DNA from: Dehalococcoidia bacterium
GTDB taxonomy: Bacteria; Chloroflexota; Dehalococcoidia; SM23-28-2; RBG-16-64-32
DNA length: 31,712 bases
Assembly (NCBI GenBank): GCA_030690405.1
Contig: JAUYGU010000137.1
Span: forward strand, 1 to 31,712
Reading direction: 5' to 3'
Positions 1-7,855 of the stretch are shown here, piece after piece. How positions within the stretch are numbered: the first letter of the stretch is position 1; each line of letters begins with the position of its first letter. Position numbers and translations under genes: made by a program. Under the pieces are notes generated by a model. That model ran no database searches. It was not told where the DNA came from and saw only the letters and a list, made by a program, of their open reading frames with translations.

Positions 1-1310
1 ACCGCCGCCCGGCGTGGCAGTCCCTGGCGCTGCCGCGCCTCGTCGTACCGGACACGCGTGCCGCGCTGGGGGCAGCCGCGGCGGCGCTCTTCGGCTGGCC
101 CGCGCGCCGGCTCACCGTCGTCGGTGTGACCGGCACCGACGGCAAGACCAGCCTGAGCCACCTCATCGCCCACCTGCTTAAGACGTCGGGCGAGAGCGTC
201 GGGCTCATGAGCACGGCGGAGAACCGCGCCGCCGGGCGGGAGCTGCCGGACAGCGGCCGCTTCACCACGCCGGAGGCGCCGGAGGTGCAGGCGATGCTCG
301 CCGCGATGGTGGAGGCCGGCTGCCGCTACGCGGTGCTGGAGGCGACCTCCCACGGCCTCGCCCTCCATCGCCTGGACGGCTGTGAGTTCGACGTGGCGGC
401 GATGACGAACGTCGGTCGCGACCACATGGACTTCCATCGCTCGCGGGGGGAGTATCTGGTGGCGAAGGGGACGCTGTTCCGGATGCTGGACGGCTCCGCG
501 GACAAGGACGTAGTCAAGACGGCCGTGCTCAACGCGGACGACCCCGCCCACGAGTACTTCCGCTCCCTGACGCGGGCGCGCGCGGTGACGTACGGCCTCC
601 ACTCTCCGGCGGACGTCGTCTCGGAGAACGTGCGGCGCGACGACTGGGGGTCGCGTTTCCGGCTCCGGACGCCGGCCGGGAGCGCGGAGGTGCGGCTGGG
701 GCGACCGGGCGAGTTCAACGTCGCCAACGCCCTCGCCGCCACGGCGATCGGCCTCTCGCTCAGCCTGGATCTCGACGCGGTCGTTCGCGGCCTGGAGTCG
801 TGGCCGGGGGCGCCCGGCCGCATGGAGCGCGTGGACGAAGGTCAGCCGTTCACCGTCGTCGTCGATTTTGCCCACGCGCCGGAGTCGCTGCGACGCGTCC
901 TTGCGGAGCTACGAAGCGCCAACCGCGGGCGGATCATCGCCGTCTTCGGCTGTATCGGCGAGCGGGACCGGGAGCGCCGTTACGCCATGGGCCGCGTCGC
1001 GGCGGAGTTCGCCGACTACACCTACGTCACGGACGACAATCCGTACAGCGAGGACCGCGAGGCGATCATCGCCGAGATCGCCCGGGGGCTGCGAGAGGCC
1101 GGGAAGCGGGAGGGCCACGACTTCTCCGCCGTCCCTGACCGGCGCGAGGCGATCGCCCAGGCGCTGGCGATGGCCGTGGACGAGGACGTGGTGCTGCTGG
1201 CCGGCAAGGGCCACGAGCGGGAGGTCCACCTGCCCGGCGGCTCCTACGAGTGCGACGACCGCGAGGTGGCGCGACGGGTCCTGCGGGAGCTGTTCCCGGC
1301 CCGCGCCTGA
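1..1310 (+). CDS. murE: MurE-type UDP-MurNAc-tripeptide ligase (5' end outside window)
   Basis: A Mur ligase that adds the third, diamino, residue to UDP-MurNAc-L-Ala-D-Glu in cytoplasmic peptidoglycan synthesis. The reading frame is open from base 3, so the start lies upstream of the window; the GTG at 126 is inside the P-loop and is not a start. Visible motifs in order: ATP loop GVTGTDGKT (123-149, Asp where Asn is usual), TTPEAPE, the TSHGLALHRLDG block, TNVGRDHMDFH, the C-terminal GKGHE and the DDREVA block near the end. These identify MurE rather than MurC, D or F. The third-residue specificity motif reads DNPY (1035-1046), where meso-DAP enzymes normally have DNPR. The diamino acid therefore cannot be predicted from this motif. 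The gene ends 35 bases before the next likely promoter. Confidence 0.9.
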   Translation, partial: RRPAWQSLALPRLVVPDTRAALGAAAAALFGWPARRLTVVGVTGTDGKTSLSHLIAHLLKTSGESVGLMSTAENRAAGRELPDSGRFTTPEAPEVQAMLAAMVEAGCRYAVLEATSHGLALHRLDGCEFDVAAMTNVGRDHMDFHRSRGEYLVAKGTLFRMLDGSADKDVVKTAVLNADDPAHEYFRSLTRARAVTYGLHSPADVVSENVRRDDWGSRFRLRTPAGSAEVRLGRPGEFNVANALAATAIGLSLSLDLDAVVRGLESWPGAPGRMERVDEGQPFTVVVDFAHAPESLRRVLAELRSANRGRIIAVFGCIGERDRERRYAMGRVAAEFADYTYVTDDNPYSEDREAIIAEIARGLREAGKREGHDFSAVPDRREAIAQALAMAVDEDVVLLAGKGHEREVHLPGGSYECDDREVARRVLRELFPARA

Positions 1311-1345
1311 CCGCTTCCGAAAAACTTCACTCTTCGCCGAGGCGC

Positions 1346-1374
1346 TTGTAGGGGGTTGACGGGTGTGTTAGCAT
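1346..1374 (+). promoter_or_regulatory. weak sigma-70-like promoter for the small unit before birA
   Basis: TTGTAG (1346-1351) and TAGCAT (1369-1374) are 17 bases apart, which would start a transcript near 1381, just before a very strong ribosome binding site. The -35 matches only three consensus positions, so the call rests mainly on position. Confidence 0.3.
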
Positions 1375-1400
1375 GCGCAGCAGGAAAGGAGGTGATGCGA

Positions 1401-1472
1401 ATGGGCGATAAATCTAGCGACGGCAGTAGGCCTGTCCGTTCGCACCGTCACCTCTCCGAGGTGAAGGTGTAA
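1401..1472 (+). CDS. 23-aa small ORF with near-perfect ribosome binding site
   Basis: ATG at 1401 follows AAAGGAGGTGAT (1385-1396), which matches almost the full anti-Shine-Dalgarno sequence and is the strongest such site in the window. The ORF encodes a hydrophilic peptide, MGDKSSDGSRPVRSHRHLSE followed by VKV, and stops with TAA. There is no signal peptide or cysteine motif. The peptide is followed 39 bases later by an intrinsic terminator and then by birA. I do not recognise it. Either a real microprotein or a leader peptide would fit. Confidence 0.45.
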   Translation: MGDKSSDGSRPVRSHRHLSEVKV

Positions 1473-1511
1473 TAGCTGAAAGGCGCGTGGACAGGTCTGC
1501 GTGCCTAGCAC

Positions 1512-1541
1512 AAAAAGCCAGCCCCCACGGGCTGGCTTTTT
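1512..1541 (+). terminator. intrinsic terminator, symmetric (works in both directions)
   Basis: A perfect 13-bp stem (AAAAAGCCAGCCC with GGGCTGGCTTTTT) encloses the loop CCAC. The stem ends in T5 on this strand and in T5 on the other, so it could stop transcription both ways. It isolates the small unit at 1381-1541 from birA. Confidence 0.93.
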
Positions 1542-1569
1542 GTTGCCCTCGTCCGCTATCCTCGCCTCA

Positions 1570-2346
1570 ATGGCAAACCTCCTGGATCGGGCGCTCGTAG
1601 AGCGGCGGCTCCGCACCCGCTACCTCGGGCGGAACCTCCTCTACCTCCAGACGACCTCCTCCACCCAGGACGTCGCCCGCGCGGAGGCGGAGCGGGGCGG
1701 CCCCGTGGGCACCGCCGTCCTCGCCGAGGAGCAGACCGCCGGCCGCGGCCGGCTGGGCCGCGCCTGGGTCTCTCCGGCCGGCAAGAACATTTACGTTACC
1801 CTGGTCATGCGGCCGCCGGCGCCCAAGCTCCGCGTCCTCAGCATCGTCTCGCCCCTGGCGATCGCGGAGGCGCTCGAGGGGATCGGGCTGGCGCCCCGCC
1901 TCAAGTGGCCGAACGATGTTCTGGTCGGCGGCCGCAAGATCGCGGGCATCCTCATCGAAACGGAGCTGTCCGGCGACGCCGTGAAGTACGCCCTCGTCGG
2001 CATCGGCCTGAACGTGAACTTCGACGTCGGGGCCGTGCCGGAGATCGCCGGCATCGCCACCAGCGTGCGCCGCGAGCTAGGCCGCGACGCCTCGCGCGAG
2101 GAGCTGCTGGCGGCGCTCCTGAACGCCTTCGAGGGTCGCTACGAGCAGGCGCTGGAGGGCGACGCCGTCTTTCGGGCCTGGCGGTCGCGGCTGGAGACGC
2201 TGGGCCGCCGCGTGCGCGCCACCTTGGGAGAGCGCGTGGAGGAGGGCGTGGCCGAGGACGTTGACGCCGAGGGCAACCTGCTCGTCAGACGCGATGACGG
2301 TTCCCTAGCTGTCGTGGAGGCCGGCGACGTGACGCTCAGCGCCTGA
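1570..2346 (+). CDS. birA: biotin--[acetyl-CoA-carboxylase] ligase, monofunctional
   Basis: Activates biotin with ATP to biotinyl-AMP and attaches it to a lysine of the biotin carboxyl carrier protein. The 258-residue product has the catalytic loop GRGRLGRAW (58-66), KWPNDV (112-117) and GGRKIAGILIE (120-130) with the conserved lysine at 123, then a small C-terminal beta domain. There is no N-terminal winged-helix domain, so it is a monofunctional ligase and not the BirA repressor. I chose ATG 1570. The same frame is open back to 1501, but that stretch includes the upstream terminator. No ribosome binding site precedes 1570; TATCCT (1557-1562) lies seven bases upstream, so a leaderless message is possible. 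The gene converges with the slipin gene. Confidence 0.95.
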   Translation: MANLLDRALVERRLRTRYLGRNLLYLQTTSSTQDVARAEAERGGPVGTAVLAEEQTAGRGRLGRAWVSPAGKNIYVTLVMRPPAPKLRVLSIVSPLAIAEALEGIGLAPRLKWPNDVLVGGRKIAGILIETELSGDAVKYALVGIGLNVNFDVGAVPEIAGIATSVRRELGRDASREELLAALLNAFEGRYEQALEGDAVFRAWRSRLETLGRRVRATLGERVEEGVAEDVDAEGNLLVRRDDGSLAVVEAGDVTLSA

Positions 2347-2357
2347 GCCCTGGCCGC

Positions 2358-3227
2358 TCAGTCTTTCTTCTCCTTCTCTCCCTCGATCGGCACCTGGCTG
2401 CGGCCGCCGCCCCCGCCCTGGCCGCCGTCCCCGCTCGTCTGCCGCATAAACATGCCGATGATATCTATCGGCACCGGGAAGATCACCACGCTGTGACGCT
2501 CGGAAGAGATCTCGGTGAGGGTCTGCAGGTAGCGCAGCTGGAGGGTGGTGGGGGTCGCGGCCATTATCTTGCCCGCCTCGGCCAGCTTCTCGGCCGCCTC
2601 GAACTCGCCCATGGCGTGGATGACCTTAGCGCGGCGGTCGCGCTCGGCCTCGGCCTGGCGGGAGATGACGCGGATCATCTCCGGGGGCAACCCCACGTCG
2701 CGCACCTCCACAAGGGTCACCTTGACGCCCCAGGGCTCCGTCGCCTCGTCGATGATCTCCTGTAGCCGCTGGTTGACATGCTCCCGCTTGCTCAGCAGCT
2801 CGTCCAGGTCGGACTGCCCTAGCACGCTGCGCAGGGTCGTCTGCGCCACCAGGGAGGTGGCGCGTATGAAGTCCACCACCTTCACCACGGCGTCTTCCGG
2901 ATCGGTCACGCGGAAATAGATCACGGCATCCACCTTGACGGTGACGTTGTCCTGGGTGATCACGTCCTGGCGGGGCACGTCCATGGTCACGATGCGCAGG
3001 TCTATCTTCACCATCCGTTCGACGATGGGGATGATGAAGAACAACCCCGGCCCGCGGGCGCCCACTAGACGCCCCAGACGGAAGATGACGCCTCGCTCGT
3101 ACTCCTGGACGATCTTGATCGCCATAGGGAAGAGCGGGATGGCCAGGAGATACCCCGTGGCGGTGAGAAGCCGCGCCAGCCAGTTAGGCCCCGGTGGCTC
3201 GGCGGTGGGTGCAGGCTGAGTGGACAC
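2358..3227 (-). CDS. slipin / stomatin-like SPFH-domain membrane protein
   Basis: A 289-residue SPFH (band 7) protein of the bacterial slipin type, which forms oligomeric membrane scaffolds. A proline-rich cytoplasmic start is followed by a hydrophobic hairpin (about 22-35). The hallmark slipin stretch follows: [11 protein letters not shown] (43-53), GPGLFFIIP, then the [15 protein letters not shown] block (83-97), followed by the helical [16 protein letters not shown] segment. The C-terminus is Gly-rich and highly charged. It begins five bases after the nfeD stop. This nfeD-slipin pairing is the classic arrangement in which the NfeD protease cleaves the slipin C-terminus. Pairing is known for the families; cleavage here is inference. 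Confidence 0.93.
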   Translation of the reverse strand: MSTQPAPTAEPPGPNWLARLLTATGYLLAIPLFPMAIKIVQEYERGVIFRLGRLVGARGPGLFFIIPIVERMVKIDLRIVTMDVPRQDVITQDNVTVKVDAVIYFRVTDPEDAVVKVVDFIRATSLVAQTTLRSVLGQSDLDELLSKREHVNQRLQEIIDEATEPWGVKVTLVEVRDVGLPPEMIRVISRQAEAERDRRAKVIHAMGEFEAAEKLAEAGKIMAATPTTLQLRYLQTLTEISSERHSVVIFPVPIDIIGMFMRQTSGDGGQGGGGGRSQVPIEGEKEKKD

Positions 3228-3232
3228 TTGAG

Positions 3233-4585
3233 CTAGCCTCCTTCCGGCTGCTGCCGTTTGACCTTCAGTTTAAGCCCGTGCACTTCCGTGATCACCACGC
3301 TCTCGCCGGGCTGGACCGGGCCCTCCTCGGACTCCGCCGCCCAGTACTCGCCGTCGATGAGCACGTAGCCGCTCGGGTCGAGTGGCGAGCGGGCGACGGC
3401 GGTGCGGCCGACTGCGGTCTCTACGCCGACCAGCGCCGGCATGGACCGTATGCGCAGGATGTTCACGAGCACGAACAGCACCATCGTTGCCATGGCGGCC
3501 GCCATGCCGATGACAAGCCAGCGTGAGATCTGGAACTCCGGTGGGTTGCCGCTGGTTAGCAGGAGGCCGCCCAGGACCAGGGCGACAGCTCCGCCGATGC
3601 CGAGGATGCCGTGGCTGGGGATGAATAGCTCCAGCCCGAACAGGACGAAGGCAAGGACGATGAGCGCCACGCCGGCCCAGTTGAACGGCAAGACGCTCAG
3701 GGCGAAGAACCCGATCAGGATGGAGATGCCGCCGAACACACCCGGGAAGATCGCCCCCGGGTGCACCAGCTCGATGAAGAGGGCGAGGGTACCTAACGAA
3801 AGCAGCATAAGAGCGATGTTCGGGTCCGCGATGAGGTCCAGGAACCGCTCGATGAAGTTCATGTCGTTGAATACTGCCTTCGCGCCCGCTGTCTGCAACT
3901 TGACCTGCTGGCCGCTCTCCAGCGTGACCTGCCTCCCGTCGACGTCCGCCAGGAGCCCGTCGAGATCGGCAGCCGTCAGGTCTACGACGTTCAGCTCCAC
4001 GGCCTCGTCCGCGTTCGCGGCGATGCTGTCCCGGACGGCCTTCTCGGCCCACTCTTCGTTGCGGCCGCGGAGCTTCGCGAGGGCGCGGATCTGGGCGGCG
4101 GCGTCGTTCGTGATCTTATCGTTCAGCGGGCCCTGGATCTCCTCGCCGCTGCTTCCCACTGGGTGGGCCGCGCCCAGGCGGGTGGCCGGCGCCATCGCCG
4201 CGACGTGCGCCGCCATCGTGATGAACGTCCCCGCGGACGCAGCCTGCCCTCCAGAGGGGCTAACATAAACGATAACAGGTACCTCCGAGGACAGGATCCG
4301 CTTCACGATCCCGTTCATCGAGGTTATCAGCCCGCCCGGCGTGTCCAGCCGTATGACCACCGCCGTAGCATCCTCGTCTTCGGCGGCTCCTATCCCCCGC
4401 TCCAGGTAGCGTTCCATCACCGGCCCGACGACTCCGTCGGCGGTGAGGACGTGGACGGAATCCGGTGGCGCGCCCGGGCCGCTGGCGCAGGAGAAGCTCA
4501 GCGCCCCTAGCGTGAGAAAGAGGAAGGCGAGCGCCGGGCGGAGCGCGCGGGTCGCGTAGGGCGCCGAAGTGCGAGTCACTGTCAT
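3233..4585 (-). CDS. nfeD: NfeD-family membrane-bound ClpP-class serine protease
   Basis: Long-form NfeD: an N-terminal signal/anchor (hydrophobic, about residues 18-36 from the alternative upstream TTG), an extracytoplasmic ClpP-like protease domain, a run of membrane helices and a C-terminal OB-fold. Counting from TTG 4594, the catalytic serine is S120 in [11 protein letters not shown] and the lysine is K160 in LNDKITND. The 40-residue gap is close to the Ser97/Lys138 pair of Pyrococcus 1510-N. I chose ATG 4585 (450 aa): a TATAAT at 4612-4617 places the transcript start near 4605, and neither start has a strong ribosome binding site. A Cys follows LSFS at the end of the signal, but the lipobox is poor. 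It is transcribed together with the slipin gene downstream. Confidence 0.93.
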   Translation of the reverse strand: MTVTRTSAPYATRALRPALAFLFLTLGALSFSCASGPGAPPDSVHVLTADGVVGPVMERYLERGIGAAEDEDATAVVIRLDTPGGLITSMNGIVKRILSSEVPVIVYVSPSGGQAASAGTFITMAAHVAAMAPATRLGAAHPVGSSGEEIQGPLNDKITNDAAAQIRALAKLRGRNEEWAEKAVRDSIAANADEAVELNVVDLTAADLDGLLADVDGRQVTLESGQQVKLQTAGAKAVFNDMNFIERFLDLIADPNIALMLLSLGTLALFIELVHPGAIFPGVFGGISILIGFFALSVLPFNWAGVALIVLAFVLFGLELFIPSHGILGIGGAVALVLGGLLLTSGNPPEFQISRWLVIGMAAAMATMVLFVLVNILRIRSMPALVGVETAVGRTAVARSPLDPSGYVLIDGEYWAAESEEGPVQPGESVVITEVHGLKLKVKRQQPEGG

Positions 4586-4611
4586 GCGGGCCAAAGCACC
4601 AATGCAGGGCC

Positions 4612-4617
4612 ATTATA
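4612..4617 (-). promoter_or_regulatory. -10 element of the nfeD-slipin operon
   Basis: A perfect TATAAT on the minus strand, about 27 bases upstream of ATG 4585. No good -35 lies 17 bases further up. It sits back to back with the promoter of the divergent PPOX gene. Confidence 0.5.
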
Positions 4618-4644
4618 GCCGCTACCGGCCCGCTACGTATCCGT

Positions 4645-4674
4645 TTGACGCCCCCTTTCCCTGCACGGTAGAAT
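4645..4674 (+). promoter_or_regulatory. sigma-70 promoter of the PPOX-DinB-purS operon
   Basis: TTGACG (4645-4650) and TAGAAT (4669-4674), 18 bases apart, each match five of six consensus positions. Transcription would start near 4681, giving a leader of about 23 bases to ATG 4704. Confidence 0.75.
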
Positions 4675-4703
4675 GCGGGCGCCCCTCAGAGCCGGAAGTA
4701 GCC

Positions 4704-5120
4704 ATGCCCGTACCGATCTCCGCAGACGTCAAGGCCTTCCTCAGCCAGCCGCACGTCGCCGCCCTGGCCACAGTCCGCCCGGACGGCCGTCCCCACGTCA
4801 CCCCCGTCTGGTACGACTTCGACGGCGCTGAGTTCACGGTCGCCAGCTTCCGCACGACCCAGAAGCTGAAGAACGTGGCGCGGAAGGGGTTCGCGGCCCT
4901 CTGTATCTTCACCCAGGAGCCGCCTTACCGTAACGTCATCATCGAGGGCACCGCCCGCGTGGGCAGCCCCCTGGACAACGTCTGGCGCGAGCGGCTGGCC
5001 ACCCGCTACCTGGGCGAGCACGCCGGCCGCGTCTACGTTCAGGAGACCGCCGATTGGGACGTCATCGCCATTCACGTTCGCCCGCAGCACTGGACCTGCA
5101 CGGGTTTTTCCGATAGCTAG
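4704..5120 (+). CDS. PPOX-class (pyridoxamine 5'-phosphate oxidase-fold) flavin/F420-dependent oxidoreductase
   Basis: A 138-residue single-domain split-barrel protein. The family signature is clear: a start like FLSQPHVAALATVRPDGRPH with TPVWYDFDG, then FRTTQKLKNVARKGFAALCI, then YRNVIIEGTARV. Members bind FMN or F420 and reduce diverse small substrates. The VWYDFDG and KLKNVARK pattern is typical of the TIGR03618-like F420 group, but the cofactor cannot be proven from sequence alone. ATG 4704 is chosen because the family start aligns there and the promoter lies at 4645-4674; the frame is open further upstream. It is followed after ten bases by the DinB gene. Confidence 0.88.
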   Translation: MPVPISADVKAFLSQPHVAALATVRPDGRPHVTPVWYDFDGAEFTVASFRTTQKLKNVARKGFAALCIFTQEPPYRNVIIEGTARVGSPLDNVWRERLATRYLGEHAGRVYVQETADWDVIAIHVRPQHWTCTGFSDS

Positions 5121-5130
5121 AGGGAGCGTC

Positions 5131-5652
5131 ATGACCCAGTCCCCAGAGATCGCACAGCAGGCTCTCGCGTATGCCCGCCATCAGGCGGCGAAGAGCCTGG
5201 CCGACCTGGCGGCGCTCATGGAGCGCACCGGCTCCGACTGCGCCCGCTGTCTGGACGGCGTCAGCGACAGGCAGGCGTCCTTCAGCCACGGCGAGGAGTG
5301 GTCGATGAAGGAGGTGGTGGGGCACATGCTGGGCTCCGGCGAGGCGATCAATCGCGAGATCGCCGGCCTGGCGGCTGGTAGGGAGGCGTCGCCGCCGGGC
5401 CGCACCGGCCTGACCGCCGGCGGCGACCGGCCCATCGAGGAGCTGCGACGGGCGCTCGCCGGCCTGTGGGCGGAGACCGGCCGGCTGGTGGCGTCGCTGC
5501 CGGAGGACGGCAACCTGGAACGGACCTGGGACCACCCCTGGTTCGGGCCGCTCAACTTCAAGGAGTGGATCGCCTTCCAGCGGCTGCACACCATGGACCA
5601 CATCCAGCAGATGGAGCGGCTCAAGGAGCACACGGACTACCCGGAGGCATAA
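5131..5652 (+). CDS. DinB / maleylpyruvate-isomerase-like four-helix-bundle protein
   Basis: 173 residues with the DinB-superfamily pattern. The first metal-binding histidine is in VVGHMLGS (about residue 65) and two more are in RLHTMDHIQQ near the C-terminus (about 151-155). EEWSMKEVVGH matches the W-s-xx-E-xxxH start of helix 2. The superfamily includes metal-dependent, often thiol-dependent, transferases and isomerases; the substrate here is unknown. AGGGAG precedes ATG 5131. It lies between the PPOX gene and purS, with gaps of 10 and 3 bases, so it is in the same operon. Confidence 0.8.
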   Translation: MTQSPEIAQQALAYARHQAAKSLADLAALMERTGSDCARCLDGVSDRQASFSHGEEWSMKEVVGHMLGSGEAINREIAGLAAGREASPPGRTGLTAGGDRPIEELRRALAGLWAETGRLVASLPEDGNLERTWDHPWFGPLNFKEWIAFQRLHTMDHIQQMERLKEHTDYPEA

Positions 5653-5655
5653 CCG

Positions 5656-5910
5656 ATGTACCTCGCCCGCGTCTACGTCACCCTCAAGCCCACCGTTAAC
5701 GACCCGCAGGGCCTCACCATCCGCGGCGCGTTGCACTCGCTCGGCTTCTCGGACGTCGAGTCCGTGCGGGCGGGGAAGTACCTGGAGGTGCGGCTGGACG
5801 CGAAGGACAAGAAGCGGGCGCAGAAGCAGCTCGCGGAGATGTGCCGCAAGCTGCTGGCGAACCCCGTGATCGAGGACTCCCGCTTTGAGCTGGAAGAGGA
5901 CGGCCGCTAA
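5656..5910 (+). CDS. purS: phosphoribosylformylglycinamidine synthase subunit PurS
   Basis: 84 residues, the usual PurS length. The product matches the family along its length: YLARVYVTLKPTVNDPQGLT at the start, then ALHSLGFSDVESVRAGKYLE and a C-terminal NPVIEDSRFEL block. PurS bridges the glutaminase PurQ and the small-type PurL in step 4 of purine synthesis. Its usual partners purQ and purL are not adjacent and not in this window; instead it is the last gene of the PPOX-DinB operon, three bases after the DinB stop. Confidence 0.95.
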   Translation: MYLARVYVTLKPTVNDPQGLTIRGALHSLGFSDVESVRAGKYLEVRLDAKDKKRAQKQLAEMCRKLLANPVIEDSRFELEEDGR

Positions 5911-5920
5911 CACCGTCCAC

Positions 5921-6086
5921 TGTCATTCTGAGCGGCAAGTTCGCCGATAGGCGAACGTGAGCGAAGCCTGTCCTGTCGCCGAAGGCGACTCGACTAGTCG
6001 AGAGCCAGTCGAAGGGAATCTCGGCCTTGGCAATCGTCATTCGTTCCAGCGAGATTCTTCGTCGCTTCGCTCCTCAGAATGACAGG
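5921..6086 (+). repeat. modular palindromic intergenic repeat cluster
   Basis: The 242-base gap between the convergent purS and hisB holds no gene. It is bounded by an inverted pair, TGTCATTCTGAG (5921-5932) and CTCAGAATGACA (6073-6084). Between them are small perfect hairpins: TTCGCC-gata-GGCGAA (5940-5955), TCGCC-gaa-GGCGA near 5976-5988 and the palindrome CTCGACTAGTCGAG (5989-6002). The core GAGATTCTTCG...CTCAGAATGACAGGGC recurs at 24597-24628. This is a REP/MITE-like interspersed repeat. No T-tract follows any hairpin, so termination is uncertain. Confidence 0.75.
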
Positions 6087-6152
6087 GCGAGCGCACTCAG
6101 AAGCAGTGGCTGCTGCGGACCCGCTTCTAGGTTCTGGGTTCTGCGCAGCGCG

Positions 6153-6752
6153 CTACAGCGCCTCTTTGGTGCTCGGGATCTCGCCGCCCACGCGTTCGTT
6201 GATGGCGACCGCCTGGCGCAGCGCCAACGCCAGCCCCTTGAACGCCGCCTCTATCCGGTGGTGGTCGTTCCCCCCGGCCAGCTCCCGCACGTGCAGGTTG
6301 AGCCGCCCCTCGCTAGCGAAGGCGGCCAGGAAGTGGCCGATGTTTTCCGTTGGCAGTTGCCCCAGCAGCTCGCGTTCGAAGTTGAACTCGATTCCGGCGT
6401 GGGCGCGGCCGCCCAGGTCCAGCGCCACCAGCACCAGCGCCTCGTCCATCGGCACCACCGCGTGGCCGAAGCGGGTGATCCCCCGCCGCTCGCCCAGCGC
6501 CTTGTCCAGCGCCTGCCCCAGCACCAGCCCCACGTCCTCCACCAGGTGGTGCGGGTCGCGGTCGATGTCGCCGCTCGCGTCGACGGTCAGGTCCAGCAGT
6601 CCGTGCTTGGCCAGCTGCTCCAGCATGTGGTCCAGCATGCCGACGCCGGTCGAGACCTGGTAGCGGCCGCTGCCGTCCAGCGAAAGCTCCACGGACACGG
6701 TAGTCTCCCGCGTCTCCCTGCGGACGCTGGCCGTGCGGGCGCTCTCAGGCAA
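6153..6752 (-). CDS. hisB: imidazoleglycerol-phosphate dehydratase
   Basis: Dehydrates imidazole glycerol phosphate to imidazole acetol phosphate, histidine step 6. The 199-residue product has the two Mn-binding histidine blocks: DHMLEQLAKHG (41-51) with HHLVED (68-73), and later HAVVPMDEA with NDHHRIEAAFKGLA. It is the monofunctional dehydratase without a phosphatase domain. I chose TTG 6752, which overlaps the hisC stop (TTGCCTGA), follows GGAG about nine bases upstream and gives the normal family length. The frame continues upstream only inside hisC. It is the last gene of the his operon; the next his genes are not in the window. Confidence 0.95.
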   Translation of the reverse strand: MPESARTASVRRETRETTVSVELSLDGSGRYQVSTGVGMLDHMLEQLAKHGLLDLTVDASGDIDRDPHHLVEDVGLVLGQALDKALGERRGITRFGHAVVPMDEALVLVALDLGGRAHAGIEFNFERELLGQLPTENIGHFLAAFASEGRLNLHVRELAGGNDHHRIEAAFKGLALALRQAVAINERVGGEIPSTKEAL

Positions 6753-7854
6753 CGCCCGCTCCGATCTCCGCCAGCGCCTCCACCAGGCGGTCCGTGTCCT
6801 CCGGCCTGCCGACGCTGATCCGGATACAGCCGCGCACGCCCGGCGAATCGAAGTAGCGGACAAGCACGCCGCGCTCCCGCAGTTGCGACTGCACGTCGGT
6901 CGCCGGCCGGCCCTGCACCTGGCAGAGCAGGAAGTTCGCCTGCGAGGGGTAGACGCGCAGCCAGGGGAAGCGCCCCAGCGCCTCCGCCATCCGCCCGCGC
7001 TCTTCGACGATGCGCTCCACGTTGCGGGAGAGCGCCTCGCGGTCCTCCAGGGAGGCGAGCACGGCGGCCTGCGCGGCCACGTTCATGTTGTACGGCATCT
7101 TGATTTTGCGGATCGTCTCCGCGACGGCGGGGGGGAAAACCCCGTAACCGGCCCTGAGCCCCGCCAGCCCCGCCCACTTACTGAACGTCCGCACGACGAT
7201 AAGGTTATCGTGCTGCGCCGTCAGCGGGACGAAGCTGCCGCCGGCGAACTCCGCGTACGCCTCGTCCACCACGACCGCCGCCTCGTGGGCGAGCAGCCGC
7301 TCGAGCGCTTCAGGCGGGACGGCGTTGCCCGTCGGGTTGTTCGGCGAGGCGAGGAAGACCAGCTTGGCGCCGGCCGCAAGCGCCGCCTCCATGGCGTCAA
7401 CGTCCAGCCCGAAGTCCTCCCGCCGCGGCGCCTCGACAAGCTTGGCCCCGTAGGTGCGGGCGACGAAATCGTATATGCCGAACGTCGGCGGCGCGTTCAG
7501 CACGGCATCGCCCGGCGAGATGAACAGCCGGCCGGTGAGATCCAGCATCTCGTCGGAGCCGTTGCCGACGACGATCCGCTCCGGGTCCACACCCACGTAA
7601 CCGGCCACCGCCTCCCGCATGCGGCGCTGCTCGGGGTCGGGGTAGATGTGGTAGTTGGGGTAGCGCGCCATCGCCTCCCGCGCTTTGGGCGAGGGCCCGT
7701 ACGGGTTCTCGTTGCCGTCCAGCTTGACCAGCCGCTCCTCCGGGATGCCCAGCCGCTTCGCTAGGACGTCCGGCGGCTCCACCGGAGCGTAGGGCGGCAT
7801 CGCCACCAGGTCCTGGCGGGCCAGGCGCAGAAGGCCGTCGTCTTTCGAGCCCAC
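6745..7854 (-). CDS. hisC: histidinol-phosphate aminotransferase
   Basis: A 369-residue fold-type I PLP enzyme that converts imidazole acetol phosphate and glutamate to histidinol phosphate. Visible motifs: KLDGNENPYGPSP (44-56), VVGNGSDE (95-102), SPNNPTG (170-176), VDEAYAEF (197-203), and the PLP lysine K226 in TFSKWAGLAGLRAGYG. The start is GTG 7854, one base after the hisD stop. The stop overlaps the hisB start by eight bases. Confidence 0.95.
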   Translation of the reverse strand: MGSKDDGLLRLARQDLVAMPPYAPVEPPDVLAKRLGIPEERLVKLDGNENPYGPSPKAREAMARYPNYHIYPDPEQRRMREAVAGYVGVDPERIVVGNGSDEMLDLTGRLFISPGDAVLNAPPTFGIYDFVARTYGAKLVEAPRREDFGLDVDAMEAALAAGAKLVFLASPNNPTGNAVPPEALERLLAHEAAVVVDEAYAEFAGGSFVPLTAQHDNLIVVRTFSKWAGLAGLRAGYGVFPPAVAETIRKIKMPYNMNVAAQAAVLASLEDREALSRNVERIVEERGRMAEALGRFPWLRVYPSQANFLLCQVQGRPATDVQSQLRERGVLVRYFDSPGVRGCIRISVGRPEDTDRLVEALAEIGAGVA

Positions 7855-7855
7855 C

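Larger units (their letters stand above)
1381..1541 (+). ncRNA. candidate structured RNA / leader unit upstream of birA
   Basis: The transcript between the likely start and the intrinsic terminator can fold extensively. CCTGTCC (1431-1437) pairs with GGACAGG (1489-1495), and TAGG (1427-1430) with CCTA (1504-1507). Inside this, CACCTC (1449-1454) and GAGGTG (1458-1463) form a three-base-loop hairpin extended by CACC (1443-1446) with GGTG (1466-1469). TCACCT (1448-1453) can alternatively pair with AGGTGA (1390-1395), part of the ribosome binding site of the 23-codon ORF, giving two mutually exclusive folds. I do not recognise a known RNA family. It could be an independent small RNA, a translated leader controlling birA, or only the message of a small protein. 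Confidence 0.4.

Noticed and set aside
1356..1374. TTGACG plus TAGCAT as a promoter pair
   Set aside because: The spacing is only 7 bases. I used the weaker TTGTAG at the correct distance instead and gave it low confidence.
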